DNA of 64,000 bases from Chlorobiaceae bacterium. GTDB lineage: Bacteria; Bacteroidota; Chlorobiia; Chlorobiales; Chlorobiaceae. Made by a program: the position numbers and the translations under genes. The stretch lies in assembly GCA_013335115.1 (NCBI GenBank), contig JAAXWQ010000008.1, positions 16,788 to 80,787 on the forward strand, given 5' to 3'. Under the pieces are notes generated by a model, which saw only the letters and a list, made by a program, of their open reading frames with translations, had not been told where the DNA came from and searched no databases. Below are positions 18,948 through 28,377 of this stretch, in pieces (the first letter of the stretch is position 1; each line of letters starts with the position of its first letter).

Positions 18948-19409
18948 ATGTCCATCGGCAAGTTTCTCGACGAGATGAGGAAATCCATCCTCCTCCACGC
19001 AATCTCCGCCCACTTCAGCAACGGCCTGGTTCCGGTCGCGGTGCTCTACCTGCTGCTAGCCCTGCCTTCGGATGACCCGTTCTTCGAACGAACGGTGCTG
19101 CATCTGCTGGTGATTGTGCTGCTGGTCATACCGGTGTCGTTCGTTTCGGGCATCCTCGACTGGAGGAAGAAGTACCATGGTGCCTGGGCTCCCGTGTTCG
19201 TCAGGAAGATCCGGCTTGCGGGTGCGCTCTGCATTCTTGCCGTCTGTGCCGTTTCGATCCGCTTCGTAGAGCCCGGGGTGATGGCCGGGGATGGGCTCCT
19301 GCGCTGGGTCTATATTTTGATAATCATCGCCATGCTGCCTGTCGTCGTGCTGTTGGGCCATTACGGCGGCAAGCTTGCCGCCGGGCAAAGGCAGGAGAAG
19401 TTCCGCTGA
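18948..19409 (+). CDS. Hypothetical membrane protein
   Basis: Four hydrophobic segments; ATG/stop overlap with next gene. Confidence 0.6.
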   Translation: MSIGKFLDEMRKSILLHAISAHFSNGLVPVAVLYLLLALPSDDPFFERTVLHLLVIVLLVIPVSFVSGILDWRKKYHGAWAPVFVRKIRLAGALCILAVCAVSIRFVEPGVMAGDGLLRWVYILIIIAMLPVVVLLGHYGGKLAAGQRQEKFR

Positions 19410-19903
19410 TGGATATCGGGATTTTCGACTCGACACCGGACGACCGCGAAGGGATGCTCGGCATCTTCAACCACTATGTCGTGCACAGCTTCGCGACCTA
19501 CACCGAAGAGCCGGTAAGTATGGCGCGTTTCGAAGCCCTCATGTCCTTTTTCCCCGGCTGGCCTTCCGTGACGGCGCGGAGCGTTGCCGGAGCTGTAGCG
19601 GGGTTCGGGCTGCTGCGGCCGTACAGCATGATTCCTGCGTTCTGCGGTACCGCCGAACTCACCTGCTTCATCGCGCAGGAGTTCACCCGCATGGGGATCG
19701 GTGCAGCCATGCTCCGGAGCCTTGAAGCCAGAGCCCTCGACCTTGGGCTTCGGACGATCGTGGCCACCATCTGTTCGCTCAATGAAGGAAGCCTCCGCTT
19801 CCATGACTCCCAAGGGTTTGTCGAAAGCGGCCGGCTCCACCAGGTCGGCGTGAGGCGTGGCGTTGCGTTCGACGTGGTCTTTTTTCAGAAAAAGCTTCAA
19901 TGA
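19409..19903 (+). CDS. GNAT family N-acetyltransferase (phosphinothricin-acetyltransferase type)
   Basis: MLGIFNHYVVHSFATYTEEP; ELTCFIAQEFTRMGIGAAML. Confidence 0.85.
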   Translation: MDIGIFDSTPDDREGMLGIFNHYVVHSFATYTEEPVSMARFEALMSFFPGWPSVTARSVAGAVAGFGLLRPYSMIPAFCGTAELTCFIAQEFTRMGIGAAMLRSLEARALDLGLRTIVATICSLNEGSLRFHDSQGFVESGRLHQVGVRRGVAFDVVFFQKKLQ

Positions 19904-19918
19904 TTTTGTAGCATCGAC

Positions 19919-20545
19919 ATGATCGACCTCCAGACGCTTCTCGCATTCTGCTCTTCAGCCATGCTGCTTGCCCTTTCGCCGGGGCCCGACAACATGTTCG
20001 TGCTGGCGCAGTCGGCTCAGAACGGCCGTGCCGCCGGCCTTTTCGTGACGCTTGGCCTCTGCACCGGCCTGATCGGCCACACCCTGGCCGTGGCGCTCGG
20101 CCTCGCGGCTGTCGTGCGTGCCTCCGCACTGGCATTCGCAGTCTTGAAAGGGGCAGGGGCCATCTATCTCCTCTACCTCGCCTGGCAGGCATGGCGCGCA
20201 GGTGGCGCAAACGGTGACGACTCCCATGCCCCCGTGCTTTCCGGCGGAGCCCTCTATCGGCGCGGCATCGTCATGAACCTGACCAACCCCAAGGTGTCGC
20301 TTTTTTTCCTTGCCTTCCTGCCGCAATTCGCCGACCCGCATCACGGTTCGATGATCATGCAGTTCCTGCAGCTCGGCGTTGCCTTCATTCTTGCCACCAT
20401 GATCGTTTTCGGGCTTATCAGCCTGCTTGCCGGAGGGCTGGGCGAAAGGCTCCGGCGCTCCCCATCGGCCCTCAATGCCGTCAACAGGGCAGCTGCGACC
20501 GTCTTCGTCGGGCTTGCGCTCAAGCTCGCCCTCTCTGAACGCTGA
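19919..20545 (+). CDS. LysE/RhtB family exporter
   Basis: LALSPGPDNMFVLAQSAQNGRAAGLFVTLGLCTGLIGH; NPKVSLFFLAFLPQF. Confidence 0.94.
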   Translation: MIDLQTLLAFCSSAMLLALSPGPDNMFVLAQSAQNGRAAGLFVTLGLCTGLIGHTLAVALGLAAVVRASALAFAVLKGAGAIYLLYLAWQAWRAGGANGDDSHAPVLSGGALYRRGIVMNLTNPKVSLFFLAFLPQFADPHHGSMIMQFLQLGVAFILATMIVFGLISLLAGGLGERLRRSPSALNAVNRAAATVFVGLALKLALSER

Positions 20546-20671
20546 CACGAAACGGGTCGGAAGCGCTTATCAGGCGATTGAGCCTGCAAATCTGCTGTTT
20601 TGTTTTAAAAATTGTACAAAATAGCGTACTGTTAAAAGTATGGAAAACAGTGCAGAAAATAATGCCATCCA

Positions 20672-20908
20672 GTGTACTGCATGAAAGGGATCGATCTTGA
20701 GCATGACATCCGTCCATTGTCCGAGTTTCGGGCCAATACGGCTTCGCTGGTCAGGCAGGTGAAGAAGACCGGCCGCCCGATCGTCCTCACCCAGCACGGG
20801 AAGAGTTCAGTCGTGTTGCTCGACGTCCATCATTACCAGTCGTTGCTCTCTTCGCAGGAGGGAGATTCCGGTAAGGATCAGTGCGCCGATGCCCGGCAGG
20901 GATCGTGA
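20672..20908 (+). CDS. Phd/YefM-type antitoxin-like protein, apparently without partner toxin
   Basis: DIRPLSEFRANTASLVRQVKKTGRPIVLTQHGKSSVVLLDVHHYQSLL; no RelE/ParE/Doc ORF follows. Confidence 0.8.
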   Translation: MYCMKGIDLEHDIRPLSEFRANTASLVRQVKKTGRPIVLTQHGKSSVVLLDVHHYQSLLSSQEGDSGKDQCADARQGS

Positions 20909-21005
20909 TCCGCAGGGCTTGCGCCCTGATGGCCGCGAGTTTTTTTCAAGGTTTTTCAGGTTAGCTTTGTTTTATTCAGAACAGATCTCAAACGATTCAT
21001 CGCTT

Positions 21006-22460
21006 ATGTCAGACACCGTCCAGAAATCCTCGGCCTCCTTGCCCGGCGGCAGGATCGACGGCAACCGGAGCCGGATGCCAGGACACGTTACCCGCGGCAT
21101 GCATGCGTTGCTTTTCATGATTTGCGCAGCAGGGGCCCTGATAGGCTTTACCATGAGTGCCGAAGCGGCGCAGTACGACGTCGTGGCCTCCTATCTTGTC
21201 AAGGAGACCGGTACTTCGAATGTCCTGATGTCGAAGGATATCGACGTGCAGGTCTCTCCGGCCAGCCTGACGAAGGTCATGACCAGCATCATGGCCATCG
21301 AAAGCGGACGGATGGACGAAGTGGTGATCGTCACGAGGGAGGCGACGCTCGTCGAGCCCACAAGGGCCGGCCTCAAGGAGGGAGACCGGATACAGCTCCG
21401 TGACCTGGTCAAGGCGGCCATGGTCAACTCCAGCAATGATGCGGCCTTCGCCATCGCCATCCACCTCGGCGGTAGCATCGAATCTTTCGTGCGCTTGATG
21501 AATTCCCGGGCGAAGTCCCTCGGGATGTCGAACTCCTGTTTCACCAATCCTGCAGGTTACGACGTCGGGCCTTGGGCTGGCAACCGGACGACGGCAAGGG
21601 ATCTTATGCTGCTGACCGAGCATGCGGTCAGGAACCCCGAGTTCAACGCCATCGCAAGGCTCGACAGGGCAACCTTCAGGGAACTCTCCTCCGGCAGGGC
21701 ATTTTCCCTGAAAACCCATAACAAGATGCTCGACCTGTATCCTTACACGGTCGGTATCAAGACCGGTTTTACGAACCGTGCCGGCAAGTGCCTGATCGCT
21801 AGGGCGGTCAAGGACCGCAAGGACCTGCTCATGGTGATGCTCAACGCCAGGGCCGATCGATGGGCGATCGCCTCGAATATGTTCGACCAGGGGTTCGGTA
21901 TCGGCCCCGGTGAACGCATGCCGATGCCCGTTGTCGCTCGACAGGATTCCGACAAGGCAACCCCCCGTTCTTCCCGCCAGGTTGCCGTGAATCGTGAAAA
22001 GGCCCTTCAGGCCCTCAGGATGGAGGTCGCCCGCCATGGCCGTTCCGAGGCGGCAACGGCAGTCAAGGCTTCGCGTCATGAAGGCAAACAGCAGCTGCAG
22101 GCATCCAGGCAGAAGCGACTTGCCGCAGGGAAGCGTGACCTCAAGATGAAGAAACTCTCGGCTCTCGACCGGAAACTCGCCATGAAGGCATCGCGAGGAA
22201 GGTCGGAAGGGATGAAGCCCGCCCTGCGCAATGGCCGCAAGGCACAGGATGAGAAGCGCCTTGCCCTGAGGGCGGGCAAAGCTGCCAAACCCCGCAACGT
22301 TACCGCGGCGAAAGCCGGAAGGAAGGGGAAGGTCGAGAGGCGTGCGGCCCTGAACCAGAAGAAAAAAGGTGGCGAAGTGAGCAGGGCCATGAAGCAGAAG
22401 CATCGCAAGGATGCCCTGTCTTTCACCGGTCCGGCCGCTTCCGGATTGGCAACGACCTGA
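21006..22460 (+). CDS. D-alanyl-D-alanine carboxypeptidase (peptidase S11) with long basic C-terminal tail
   Basis: SPASLTKVMTSIMAIE (SxxK), VNSSNDAAFAIA (SxN), VGIKTGFTNRAGKCLIA (KTG); last ~150 aa K/R/A-rich. Confidence 0.92.
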   Translation: MSDTVQKSSASLPGGRIDGNRSRMPGHVTRGMHALLFMICAAGALIGFTMSAEAAQYDVVASYLVKETGTSNVLMSKDIDVQVSPASLTKVMTSIMAIESGRMDEVVIVTREATLVEPTRAGLKEGDRIQLRDLVKAAMVNSSNDAAFAIAIHLGGSIESFVRLMNSRAKSLGMSNSCFTNPAGYDVGPWAGNRTTARDLMLLTEHAVRNPEFNAIARLDRATFRELSSGRAFSLKTHNKMLDLYPYTVGIKTGFTNRAGKCLIARAVKDRKDLLMVMLNARADRWAIASNMFDQGFGIGPGERMPMPVVARQDSDKATPRSSRQVAVNREKALQALRMEVARHGRSEAATAVKASRHEGKQQLQASRQKRLAAGKRDLKMKKLSALDRKLAMKASRGRSEGMKPALRNGRKAQDEKRLALRAGKAAKPRNVTAAKAGRKGKVERRAALNQKKKGGEVSRAMKQKHRKDALSFTGPAASGLATT

Positions 22461-22468
22461 GGACCGCA

Positions 22469-22921
22469 ATGAGAGCTGTCTACACCCATGCCTTCAGCGT
22501 GCCCGATTCGGCGATCGACGTGAACGGGCATGCCAGCAACATCGAATATGTCCGCTGGATGCAGGACGCCGCAACGGGGCACACCGCATCCGCGGGGTGG
22601 ACGCTCGAGCGGTACCGGGAGAGCCGTGCCGTCTGGGTGGCCCGTACGCATACGATCGACTATCTCCGGCCGGCGTTTTCCGGCGACCCTGTCGAGCTCT
22701 ACACCTGGATCGCTTCAGTTCGGGACTGCCAGTCCCGGCGGAAATACCTGGTGACGAGGGCGAGCGACCGGACCATATTGGCCAGGGCCGAAACGCTCTG
22801 GATCTGTGTCGATCCGGACAGTGGACGCCCGAAGCGGGTCCCCGAGGCGTTCATGGCTGCCATCGACCTGGTTCATGACGAAGCCGAGGCTCTGCGTATT
22901 GCCGGATTCGTTCCTGGGTGA
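22469..22921 (+). CDS. Acyl-CoA/acyl-ACP thioesterase (hot-dog fold)
   Basis: IDVNGHASNIEYVRWMQDAA; VDYLRPAFSGDPVELYTWI-like. Confidence 0.85.
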   Translation: MRAVYTHAFSVPDSAIDVNGHASNIEYVRWMQDAATGHTASAGWTLERYRESRAVWVARTHTIDYLRPAFSGDPVELYTWIASVRDCQSRRKYLVTRASDRTILARAETLWICVDPDSGRPKRVPEAFMAAIDLVHDEAEALRIAGFVPG

Positions 22922-22979
22922 TCGTTCCTTTACTTTTTTCGGCGGGCTCAGCCTGCATAATCCTTCTATCTGTAATCAT

Positions 22980-23282
22980 ATGGTCAAGCACATCGTTATG
23001 TGGCGTCTGCTGGATGCCGCTCACGGCAACCCGGCCGTGGTCAATGCCCGACTCATCAAGGAGAAGCTCGAAGGCCTCAGGGACAGGATTCCCGGCCTGG
23101 TTTCCATCGAAGTCGGCATCGATTTCAGCCGGACCGACAGTTCTGCGGATGTGGTACTCTACTCCGAATTTGCCGACAGGAAAGCGCTCGAAACCTATCA
23201 GTCACATCCCGAGCACGAAGCAATGAAGCCCTTCATCGGCGGCGCTTCGTCAGAGCGCAGGCTGGTGGATTACGAGGGATGA
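22980..23282 (+). CDS. Dabb (stress-responsive alpha/beta barrel) domain protein
   Basis: MVKHIVMWRL...LEGLRDRIPGLVSIEVGIDF...YQSHPEHEAMKPFI. Confidence 0.9.
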   Translation: MVKHIVMWRLLDAAHGNPAVVNARLIKEKLEGLRDRIPGLVSIEVGIDFSRTDSSADVVLYSEFADRKALETYQSHPEHEAMKPFIGGASSERRLVDYEG

Positions 23283-23300
23283 ATCATCCACTATCAATGA

Positions 23301-23335
23301 AAAAAAGAGGCCCGCTTGTGACGGGCCTCTTTTTT
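23301..23335. terminator. Bidirectional Rho-independent terminator
   Basis: AAAAAAGAGGCCCG-cttgtga-CGGGCCTCTTTTTT between convergent genes. Confidence 0.92.
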
Positions 23336-23355
23336 ATCGTGATGCAGTATCAGGA

Positions 23356-23544
23356 TCAAGCCTGAACGATGCACTCTGCAGGGCAGACGGCTACGCAAGC
23401 CGGGGCATCGGCATAGCCGGCGCACTCGGTGCATGCAGCAGCATCGATAACGTAGAGATCGTTACCGGCGGTGATGGCGGTGACAGGACATTCGGGTTCG
23501 CAGGCACCACAGTAGGTGCATTCTTCGGTGATATACAGTGCCAT
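23356..23544 (-). CDS. Ferredoxin, 2[4Fe-4S], Chlorobium type
   Basis: CTYCGACEPECPVTAI...CTECAGYADAPACVAVCPAECI. Confidence 0.96.
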   Translation of the reverse strand: MALYITEECTYCGACEPECPVTAITAGNDLYVIDAAACTECAGYADAPACVAVCPAECIVQA

Positions 23545-23724
23545 GTTGACGACGTACTTTGAGTGTTTGAAAAAAAAAGAACAATTGCGATGGAGTCGGG
23601 TTAATATAATCTTTTTTTCAAGCCCCAAACAAGCGGGCTCTCAATTATCCCCGTCCACTTTCGCAAGAGTAAATCCGTTCAGGCAGCCCGGTCCTTTCCG
23701 CCACCGGACAGCAGTTTCGGAAGG

Positions 23725-23913
23725 TTATACCTTGATGATGCAGTCGACCGGGCAGATGGCGGCGCAGGCGGCTTCGTCATGATAGCCGATGCAGTCGACG
23801 CAGGTGTTTTCGTCGATGACGTAGAGGCTGTCTCCCGGCGTAATCGCCTGGACAGGGCATTCGGGCTCGCAGGCTCCGCAGTAGGTGCAGTCGTCGGTTA
23901 TTCTGTGTGGCAT
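23725..23913 (-). CDS. Ferredoxin, 2[4Fe-4S], Chlorobium type (tandem paralogue)
   Basis: CTYCGACEPECPVQAI...CVDCIGYHDEAACAAICPVDCI. Confidence 0.96.
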   Translation of the reverse strand: MPHRITDDCTYCGACEPECPVQAITPGDSLYVIDENTCVDCIGYHDEAACAAICPVDCIIKV

Positions 23914-23962
23914 GGGTTGCTCCAGTTGGTGTTGCGAAATAAGTTGCCGGTAACTCCGGCTT

Positions 23963-24970
23963 TCAATGAACCTCGGGCGGAGTGGTCAAAGTTCCTTGCC
24001 TGAACGGACCCCGGTGCCCCTCTTCATGGTGTTCGTAGGCGTCGATAATATCCTTGACGAGGCGGTGGCGCACCACATCCGACTTGTCGAGGAAGACGAA
24101 GCCGATTCCTTTGATGCCTTTCAGGATCTGCTGAGCGTTTGACAGGCCGGACTCCATCTCCTTCGGGAGGTCGACCTGGGTGACGTCGCCGGTGATGATG
24201 GCCTTCGAGTTGACTCCAAGCCTGGTGAGGCACATCATCATCTGTTTGCTGGAGGCGTTCTGCGCTTCGTCGAGGATGATGAAGGAGTTGTTCAGCGTCC
24301 TGCCGCGCATGTAGGCCAGAGGCACGATCTCGATGACGCGGCGTTCGGTCAGGAACTTGAGCTTTTCGGCGGTGAGCATGTCCTGCAACGCGTCGTAGAG
24401 CGGTCGAAGGTAGGGGTCGATCTTTTGTGCGAGGTCTCCCGGGAGGAAGCCCAGGCTTTCGCCGGCTTCGACCGCGGGACGGGCCAGCACGATGCGCTTG
24501 ACGGTTTTCGCTTTCCATGCCGCAACCGCGATGGCTACCGCCGTGTAGGTCTTGCCGGTGCCGGCGGGACCTATGGAAAAGACGATGTCGTTGTTTTTCG
24601 CTTCGGCAACCATCCTTCGCTGGCCGTCGGTTTTGGCCTTGACGACATAATCCTTCGATGCGACGATCACATCTTTGTCGCCGGAAAGGGCAGACGACGG
24701 GCGCGAAGCGGGGGAGAGCGCCAGGCTGACCAGTGCGTTCACGTCGTTCTCAAGCACTTCTCCGTGCTGATCGGCCTGGAAGATCATCTCCCTGAAAATT
24801 TTTTCCACGGCCGTGATGTCCGGCTCGTCCCCCTTCAGGGTGATTCTCGTGCCTCGGGCATTGATATGGATTTCGGGGAACGCATCGCGGAGTTTCCTGA
24901 CATGGCTGTCAAAAGGCCCGAAGATGATGACGGGCTCCACGCCTTCGAACTCGATCGTTTTTTCGGTCAC
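23963..24970 (-). CDS. PhoH family ATPase
   Basis: [66 protein letters not shown]. Confidence 0.96.
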   Translation of the reverse strand: MTEKTIEFEGVEPVIIFGPFDSHVRKLRDAFPEIHINARGTRITLKGDEPDITAVEKIFREMIFQADQHGEVLENDVNALVSLALSPASRPSSALSGDKDVIVASKDYVVKAKTDGQRRMVAEAKNNDIVFSIGPAGTGKTYTAVAIAVAAWKAKTVKRIVLARPAVEAGESLGFLPGDLAQKIDPYLRPLYDALQDMLTAEKLKFLTERRVIEIVPLAYMRGRTLNNSFIILDEAQNASSKQMMMCLTRLGVNSKAIITGDVTQVDLPKEMESGLSNAQQILKGIKGIGFVFLDKSDVVRHRLVKDIIDAYEHHEEGHRGPFRQGTLTTPPEVH

Positions 24971-25989
24971 CAGGCTTGCTCCCGGTTAATGGTTTGCCTG
25001 GGCAGGCCGGTGCTGTCCAGATGCGGCGTCTCCGTTGCGAGGTGATGGCGCACGTAGTCGAGCACACCCTCCTCCAGCCCGGTCATCGGCTCGGTGTAGC
25101 CGGCTTTGCGCAGGTGGTCGCAGTCAGCGCAGGTGTAGTACTGGTATTTGTCCCTGATGGCCTCGGGCATCGGGATGTAGGTGATCGATTCGGGTAGCTC
25201 CATGGCTGCGAAGGTGGCACCGACGAGGTCCCTGAAGCTCCTCGATCGGCCGGTTCCGATATTGAACAGGCCGGTCGCGGTCGGGGTGTCGAGCAGCCAC
25301 TTCATGATCCGGGTGCAGTCCTTCACATAGACGAAGTCGCGCAGCTGTTCGCCATCCCGGTATTCGGGGCGGTGTGACCGGAACAGCTTCACGGTGCCGC
25401 CCTGGCGGATCTGGTTGAACGACTTGAACACCACGCTGGTCATGTCCTCCTTGTGGTACTCGTTTGGCCCGTAGACGTTGTAGAACTTGAGCCCGGCCGC
25501 TTGCTCGAGGATGCCGTGGCGGAGGGCCCACTGGTCGAAGAGCTGCTTGGAGTATCCGTACATGTTCAACGGCCTCAGCCGGTCGACCGCATCTGCGCCG
25601 TCGGAGTACCCGTTCGAACCGTCCCCGAAGGTCGCGGCACTCGATGCGTAAATGAAACGGATCGACTTGCCGGCGCACCAGGATGCGAGCATTTTCGAGT
25701 ATTCGTAATTGTTCCTGATGAGGAGGTTGGCATCCTGCTCGGTCGTGGCGCTGATGGCCCCCATGTGGATCACGGCCTTGACGCCGGGGATCCGGTCGTG
25801 GGCGAGGAGGGCTGGCAGGTCGTCCTTGTGGATGAAATCGGCGAAACGGAGGCCCCTGAGGTTGAGCCATTTACCTTCCGATGCCTGGCCAAGGTCATCG
25901 ACAACGAGCGCATTTTCGATGCCGTGGCGGTTCAGTTCCCAGAGCATGGCGCTCCCGATGAACCCGGCCCCACCGGTAATGATGATCAT
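24967..25989 (-). CDS. hldD: ADP-L-glycero-D-manno-heptose-6-epimerase
   Basis: MIIITGGAGFIGSAMLWELNRHG...NMYGYSKQLFDQW...LKFYNVYGPNEYHK; overlaps phoH by 4 nt. Confidence 0.93.
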   Translation of the reverse strand: MIIITGGAGFIGSAMLWELNRHGIENALVVDDLGQASEGKWLNLRGLRFADFIHKDDLPALLAHDRIPGVKAVIHMGAISATTEQDANLLIRNNYEYSKMLASWCAGKSIRFIYASSAATFGDGSNGYSDGADAVDRLRPLNMYGYSKQLFDQWALRHGILEQAAGLKFYNVYGPNEYHKEDMTSVVFKSFNQIRQGGTVKLFRSHRPEYRDGEQLRDFVYVKDCTRIMKWLLDTPTATGLFNIGTGRSRSFRDLVGATFAAMELPESITYIPMPEAIRDKYQYYTCADCDHLRKAGYTEPMTGLEEGVLDYVRHHLATETPHLDSTGLPRQTINREQAW

Positions 25990-26049
25990 GAATACTGGTT
26001 CTAGGTTGCGGACAGGGAAAAATATACACCGGGGGCGGAGGAAAAACAA

Positions 26050-26076
26050 AAGGCCGGTCCATACAGCACCGGCCTT
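26050..26076 (-). terminator. Rho-independent terminator
   Basis: AAGGCCGGT-ccatacagc-ACCGGCCTT followed on minus strand by TTTGTTTTTC. Confidence 0.8.
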
Positions 26077-26105
26077 CCGTAACATGAGGAGAGATGAGGC
26101 GAAAT

Positions 26106-26525
26106 TCAGGCTGAGGCTTTCAGGAGATGGTCGTTCAAGAGGAACTTCCTGCCCCAGAAGAGCCAAAGACGTACGGTGTCGACCGGCTTGCCGATCACTT
26201 CCGCGATCTGGTTGTGCTTGAGTCCCGTAAGTTCCGACAGGAGCACCGAGAGCTTGATGTCTGCGGCCCAGGCCTTGAACGAATCGAACACTCCTCGCGT
26301 ACTGCCGTTTGGATCATCGATGCTGAGTTGCGTCTGCTGTCCGTAAGTATCCATGTAGCACTCCCGGAAGGTCCTGATGACCTCGGTTTCCGGTGCTTCG
26401 AGATTTGTATTGAGGTAGGTGCAGCTCACCAGCTCTTCCGAGGCCTTCTCACTGCCGGTCATCCAGTAAGCCAGGCTGTATATGTCGTCGATGAGATCCA
26501 TCGGTGTTTTCTTGATCTGAATCAT
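26106..26525 (-). CDS. Short ECF-sigma-like protein (degenerate region 2 + region 4-like HTH)
   Basis: DLIDDIYSLAYWMTGSEKASEELVSCTYLN and LSVLLSELTGLKHNQIAEVIGKPVDTVRLWLFWGRKFLL. Confidence 0.6.
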   Translation of the reverse strand: MIQIKKTPMDLIDDIYSLAYWMTGSEKASEELVSCTYLNTNLEAPETEVIRTFRECYMDTYGQQTQLSIDDPNGSTRGVFDSFKAWAADIKLSVLLSELTGLKHNQIAEVIGKPVDTVRLWLFWGRKFLLNDHLLKASA

Positions 26526-26695
26526 GATCGCCTCCTGAAATTGGATAATTTTTGTCCTGTTTAAATGTAGGTAAAAAAAGGGGACATGTCCAGTTTTTTT
26601 TTATGAATCTTTGAAAAAATGTTTCTTACTTCTTCCCTTGTCGGCCCTGCCAGCCATCCGATATGCAACATTGTCAAACCTGAGGTCCCAGCACC

Positions 26696-27763
26696 ATGAA
26701 GAGAGATTACCGAGAACTTCTCAATCCGGCCCTGCAGCAGATCGGCGTGTACAAGGTCGAGGGGGGCCAGGAGGCCGAGGTCAAGCTGAACCAGAACGAA
26801 AGCCCGTTCGACCTTCCCCTGTGGCTCAAGGAGAAGATCCTCGGGGAGTTCAGGGACGAACCATGGAACCGTTACCCGGACATCCTGCCGTACCGGGGCA
26901 TGGAGGCCTATGCCGCTTTCCTCGGCCTCACTCCCGATTCGGTCGTCATGAGCAACGGCTCGAACGAGATGCTCTACACCATCTTCCTCGCCTGCCTCGG
27001 TGCCGGCCGCAAGGTGCTCATTCCCGAGCCGTCGTTTTCGCTCTACGAAAAGATCGCCCTCTTGCTCCAGGCGCAGGTGGTCGAGGTGCCGATGCTGCCC
27101 GAACTCGACTTCGACGTCGATGCGGTGATTGATGCCGCCACGAGGGAGAAGGTCGATTTCGTCGTGCTTTCCACGCCGAACAATCCTACCGGCAAGTCGC
27201 TGTCATATGCCGAAATCGAACGCCTCCTCCAGGCCGTGGACGCCATCGTGCTGGTGGACGAGGCCTACATCGAGTTTTCAAGGGAGGAGTCGGCCCTCGG
27301 GCTGATCGGACGCTATCCGAACCTCATCGTGCTGCGCACCATGTCCAAGGCGCTTGCCCTGGCCGGCATGCGCATCGGCTTCGCCATCTCGAACCCGGCG
27401 CTCATGGCGGAGATCACCAAGCCGAAGATACCCTTTGCTTCAGGGCGCCTGGCCGAGATCACCCTGGTTAACGTGCTGGAGAATTATTCGCTGGTCACCG
27501 ATGCCGTGGACTACATCCTCGGTGAACGCCGGAGGCTGCAGGTGGCGCTTGCGGCCATCGACGGCGTCAAGGCGTTCGAGAGCGATACGAACTTCCTTAT
27601 CATCAGGGTCGACGACGCCTTCAAGGTGTTTTCGGGTCTCAAGGACTCCGGCGTACTCGTCAGGAACGTTTCCGGCTATCCGCTCATGGAGAACTGCCTC
27701 CGTTTCAATGTCGGGCTCAGGGAAGAGAACGACCGCCTCCTTGAACTGTTGCGCAAGCTCTGA
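26696..27763 (+). CDS. hisC: Histidinol-phosphate aminotransferase
   Basis: KLNQNESPFDLP, NRYPD, LSTPNNPTGKSLS, VDEAYIEFS, RTMSKALALAGMRIGF. Confidence 0.96.
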   Translation: MKRDYRELLNPALQQIGVYKVEGGQEAEVKLNQNESPFDLPLWLKEKILGEFRDEPWNRYPDILPYRGMEAYAAFLGLTPDSVVMSNGSNEMLYTIFLACLGAGRKVLIPEPSFSLYEKIALLLQAQVVEVPMLPELDFDVDAVIDAATREKVDFVVLSTPNNPTGKSLSYAEIERLLQAVDAIVLVDEAYIEFSREESALGLIGRYPNLIVLRTMSKALALAGMRIGFAISNPALMAEITKPKIPFASGRLAEITLVNVLENYSLVTDAVDYILGERRRLQVALAAIDGVKAFESDTNFLIIRVDDAFKVFSGLKDSGVLVRNVSGYPLMENCLRFNVGLREENDRLLELLRKL

Positions 27764-27765
27764 GC

Positions 27766-28308
27766 ATGGCCCGCTTCCGCCAGCTCGCAGGCGACGAGAT
27801 GGGGCGGTTGAGCCCCGGGTCGTATGCCGGCGGCCCAAGGCACCCGGTGACGCTGGTATTGCATAACATCCGGAGCATGTGGAATGTCGGGGCGATGTTC
27901 CGGAGCGCCGATGCCGCCGGGATTGAGAAAATCGTCATCACGGGCTACACGGCAACCCCGCCAAGGAAGGAGATCGACAAGGTTGCGCTCGGCGCGCAGG
28001 AGACGGTCCCCTGGGAGCATTGCGTGGACCCTTTCGAAGCGGTCGGGAGGCTGAAGCGCGCCGGGCGCCGGGTGTTTGGCCTTGAGATCGCCGAGAACAG
28101 CCTACCTTACGACGGACTGGCTTCCGGTGATTTTCCCGCGGCAATCATCGTCGGCAACGAAGTTGAGGGGATCGGTGACGAGCTCCTCTCCCTGTGCGAT
28201 GAAGTGCTTGAAATCCCGCAGTACGGCACCAAGCACTCGTTGAATGTCGCCGTCGCGGCCGGCATCGCCATGTTCGAGTGCGTCAAGGCATTTCGGTCGG
28301 GTGAGTGA
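27766..28308 (+). CDS. SpoU/TrmH family RNA methyltransferase
   Basis: VLHNIRSMWNVGAMFRSADAAGIEKIVITG; AAIIVGNEVEGI; IPQYGTKHSLNVAVAAGIAMFE. Confidence 0.94.
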   Translation: MARFRQLAGDEMGRLSPGSYAGGPRHPVTLVLHNIRSMWNVGAMFRSADAAGIEKIVITGYTATPPRKEIDKVALGAQETVPWEHCVDPFEAVGRLKRAGRRVFGLEIAENSLPYDGLASGDFPAAIIVGNEVEGIGDELLSLCDEVLEIPQYGTKHSLNVAVAAGIAMFECVKAFRSGE

Positions 28309-28377
28309 ACTTTGCGCGTCTTATCCGGTTTATATTGTATATTGTGTTCCTTCTCCTCGACGAATAAACGTAGTGCC

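Noticed and set aside
21009-22469. 486-aa minus-strand ORF
   Set aside because: Antisense shadow of the S11 carboxypeptidase with SxxK/SxN/KTG motifs on the plus strand.
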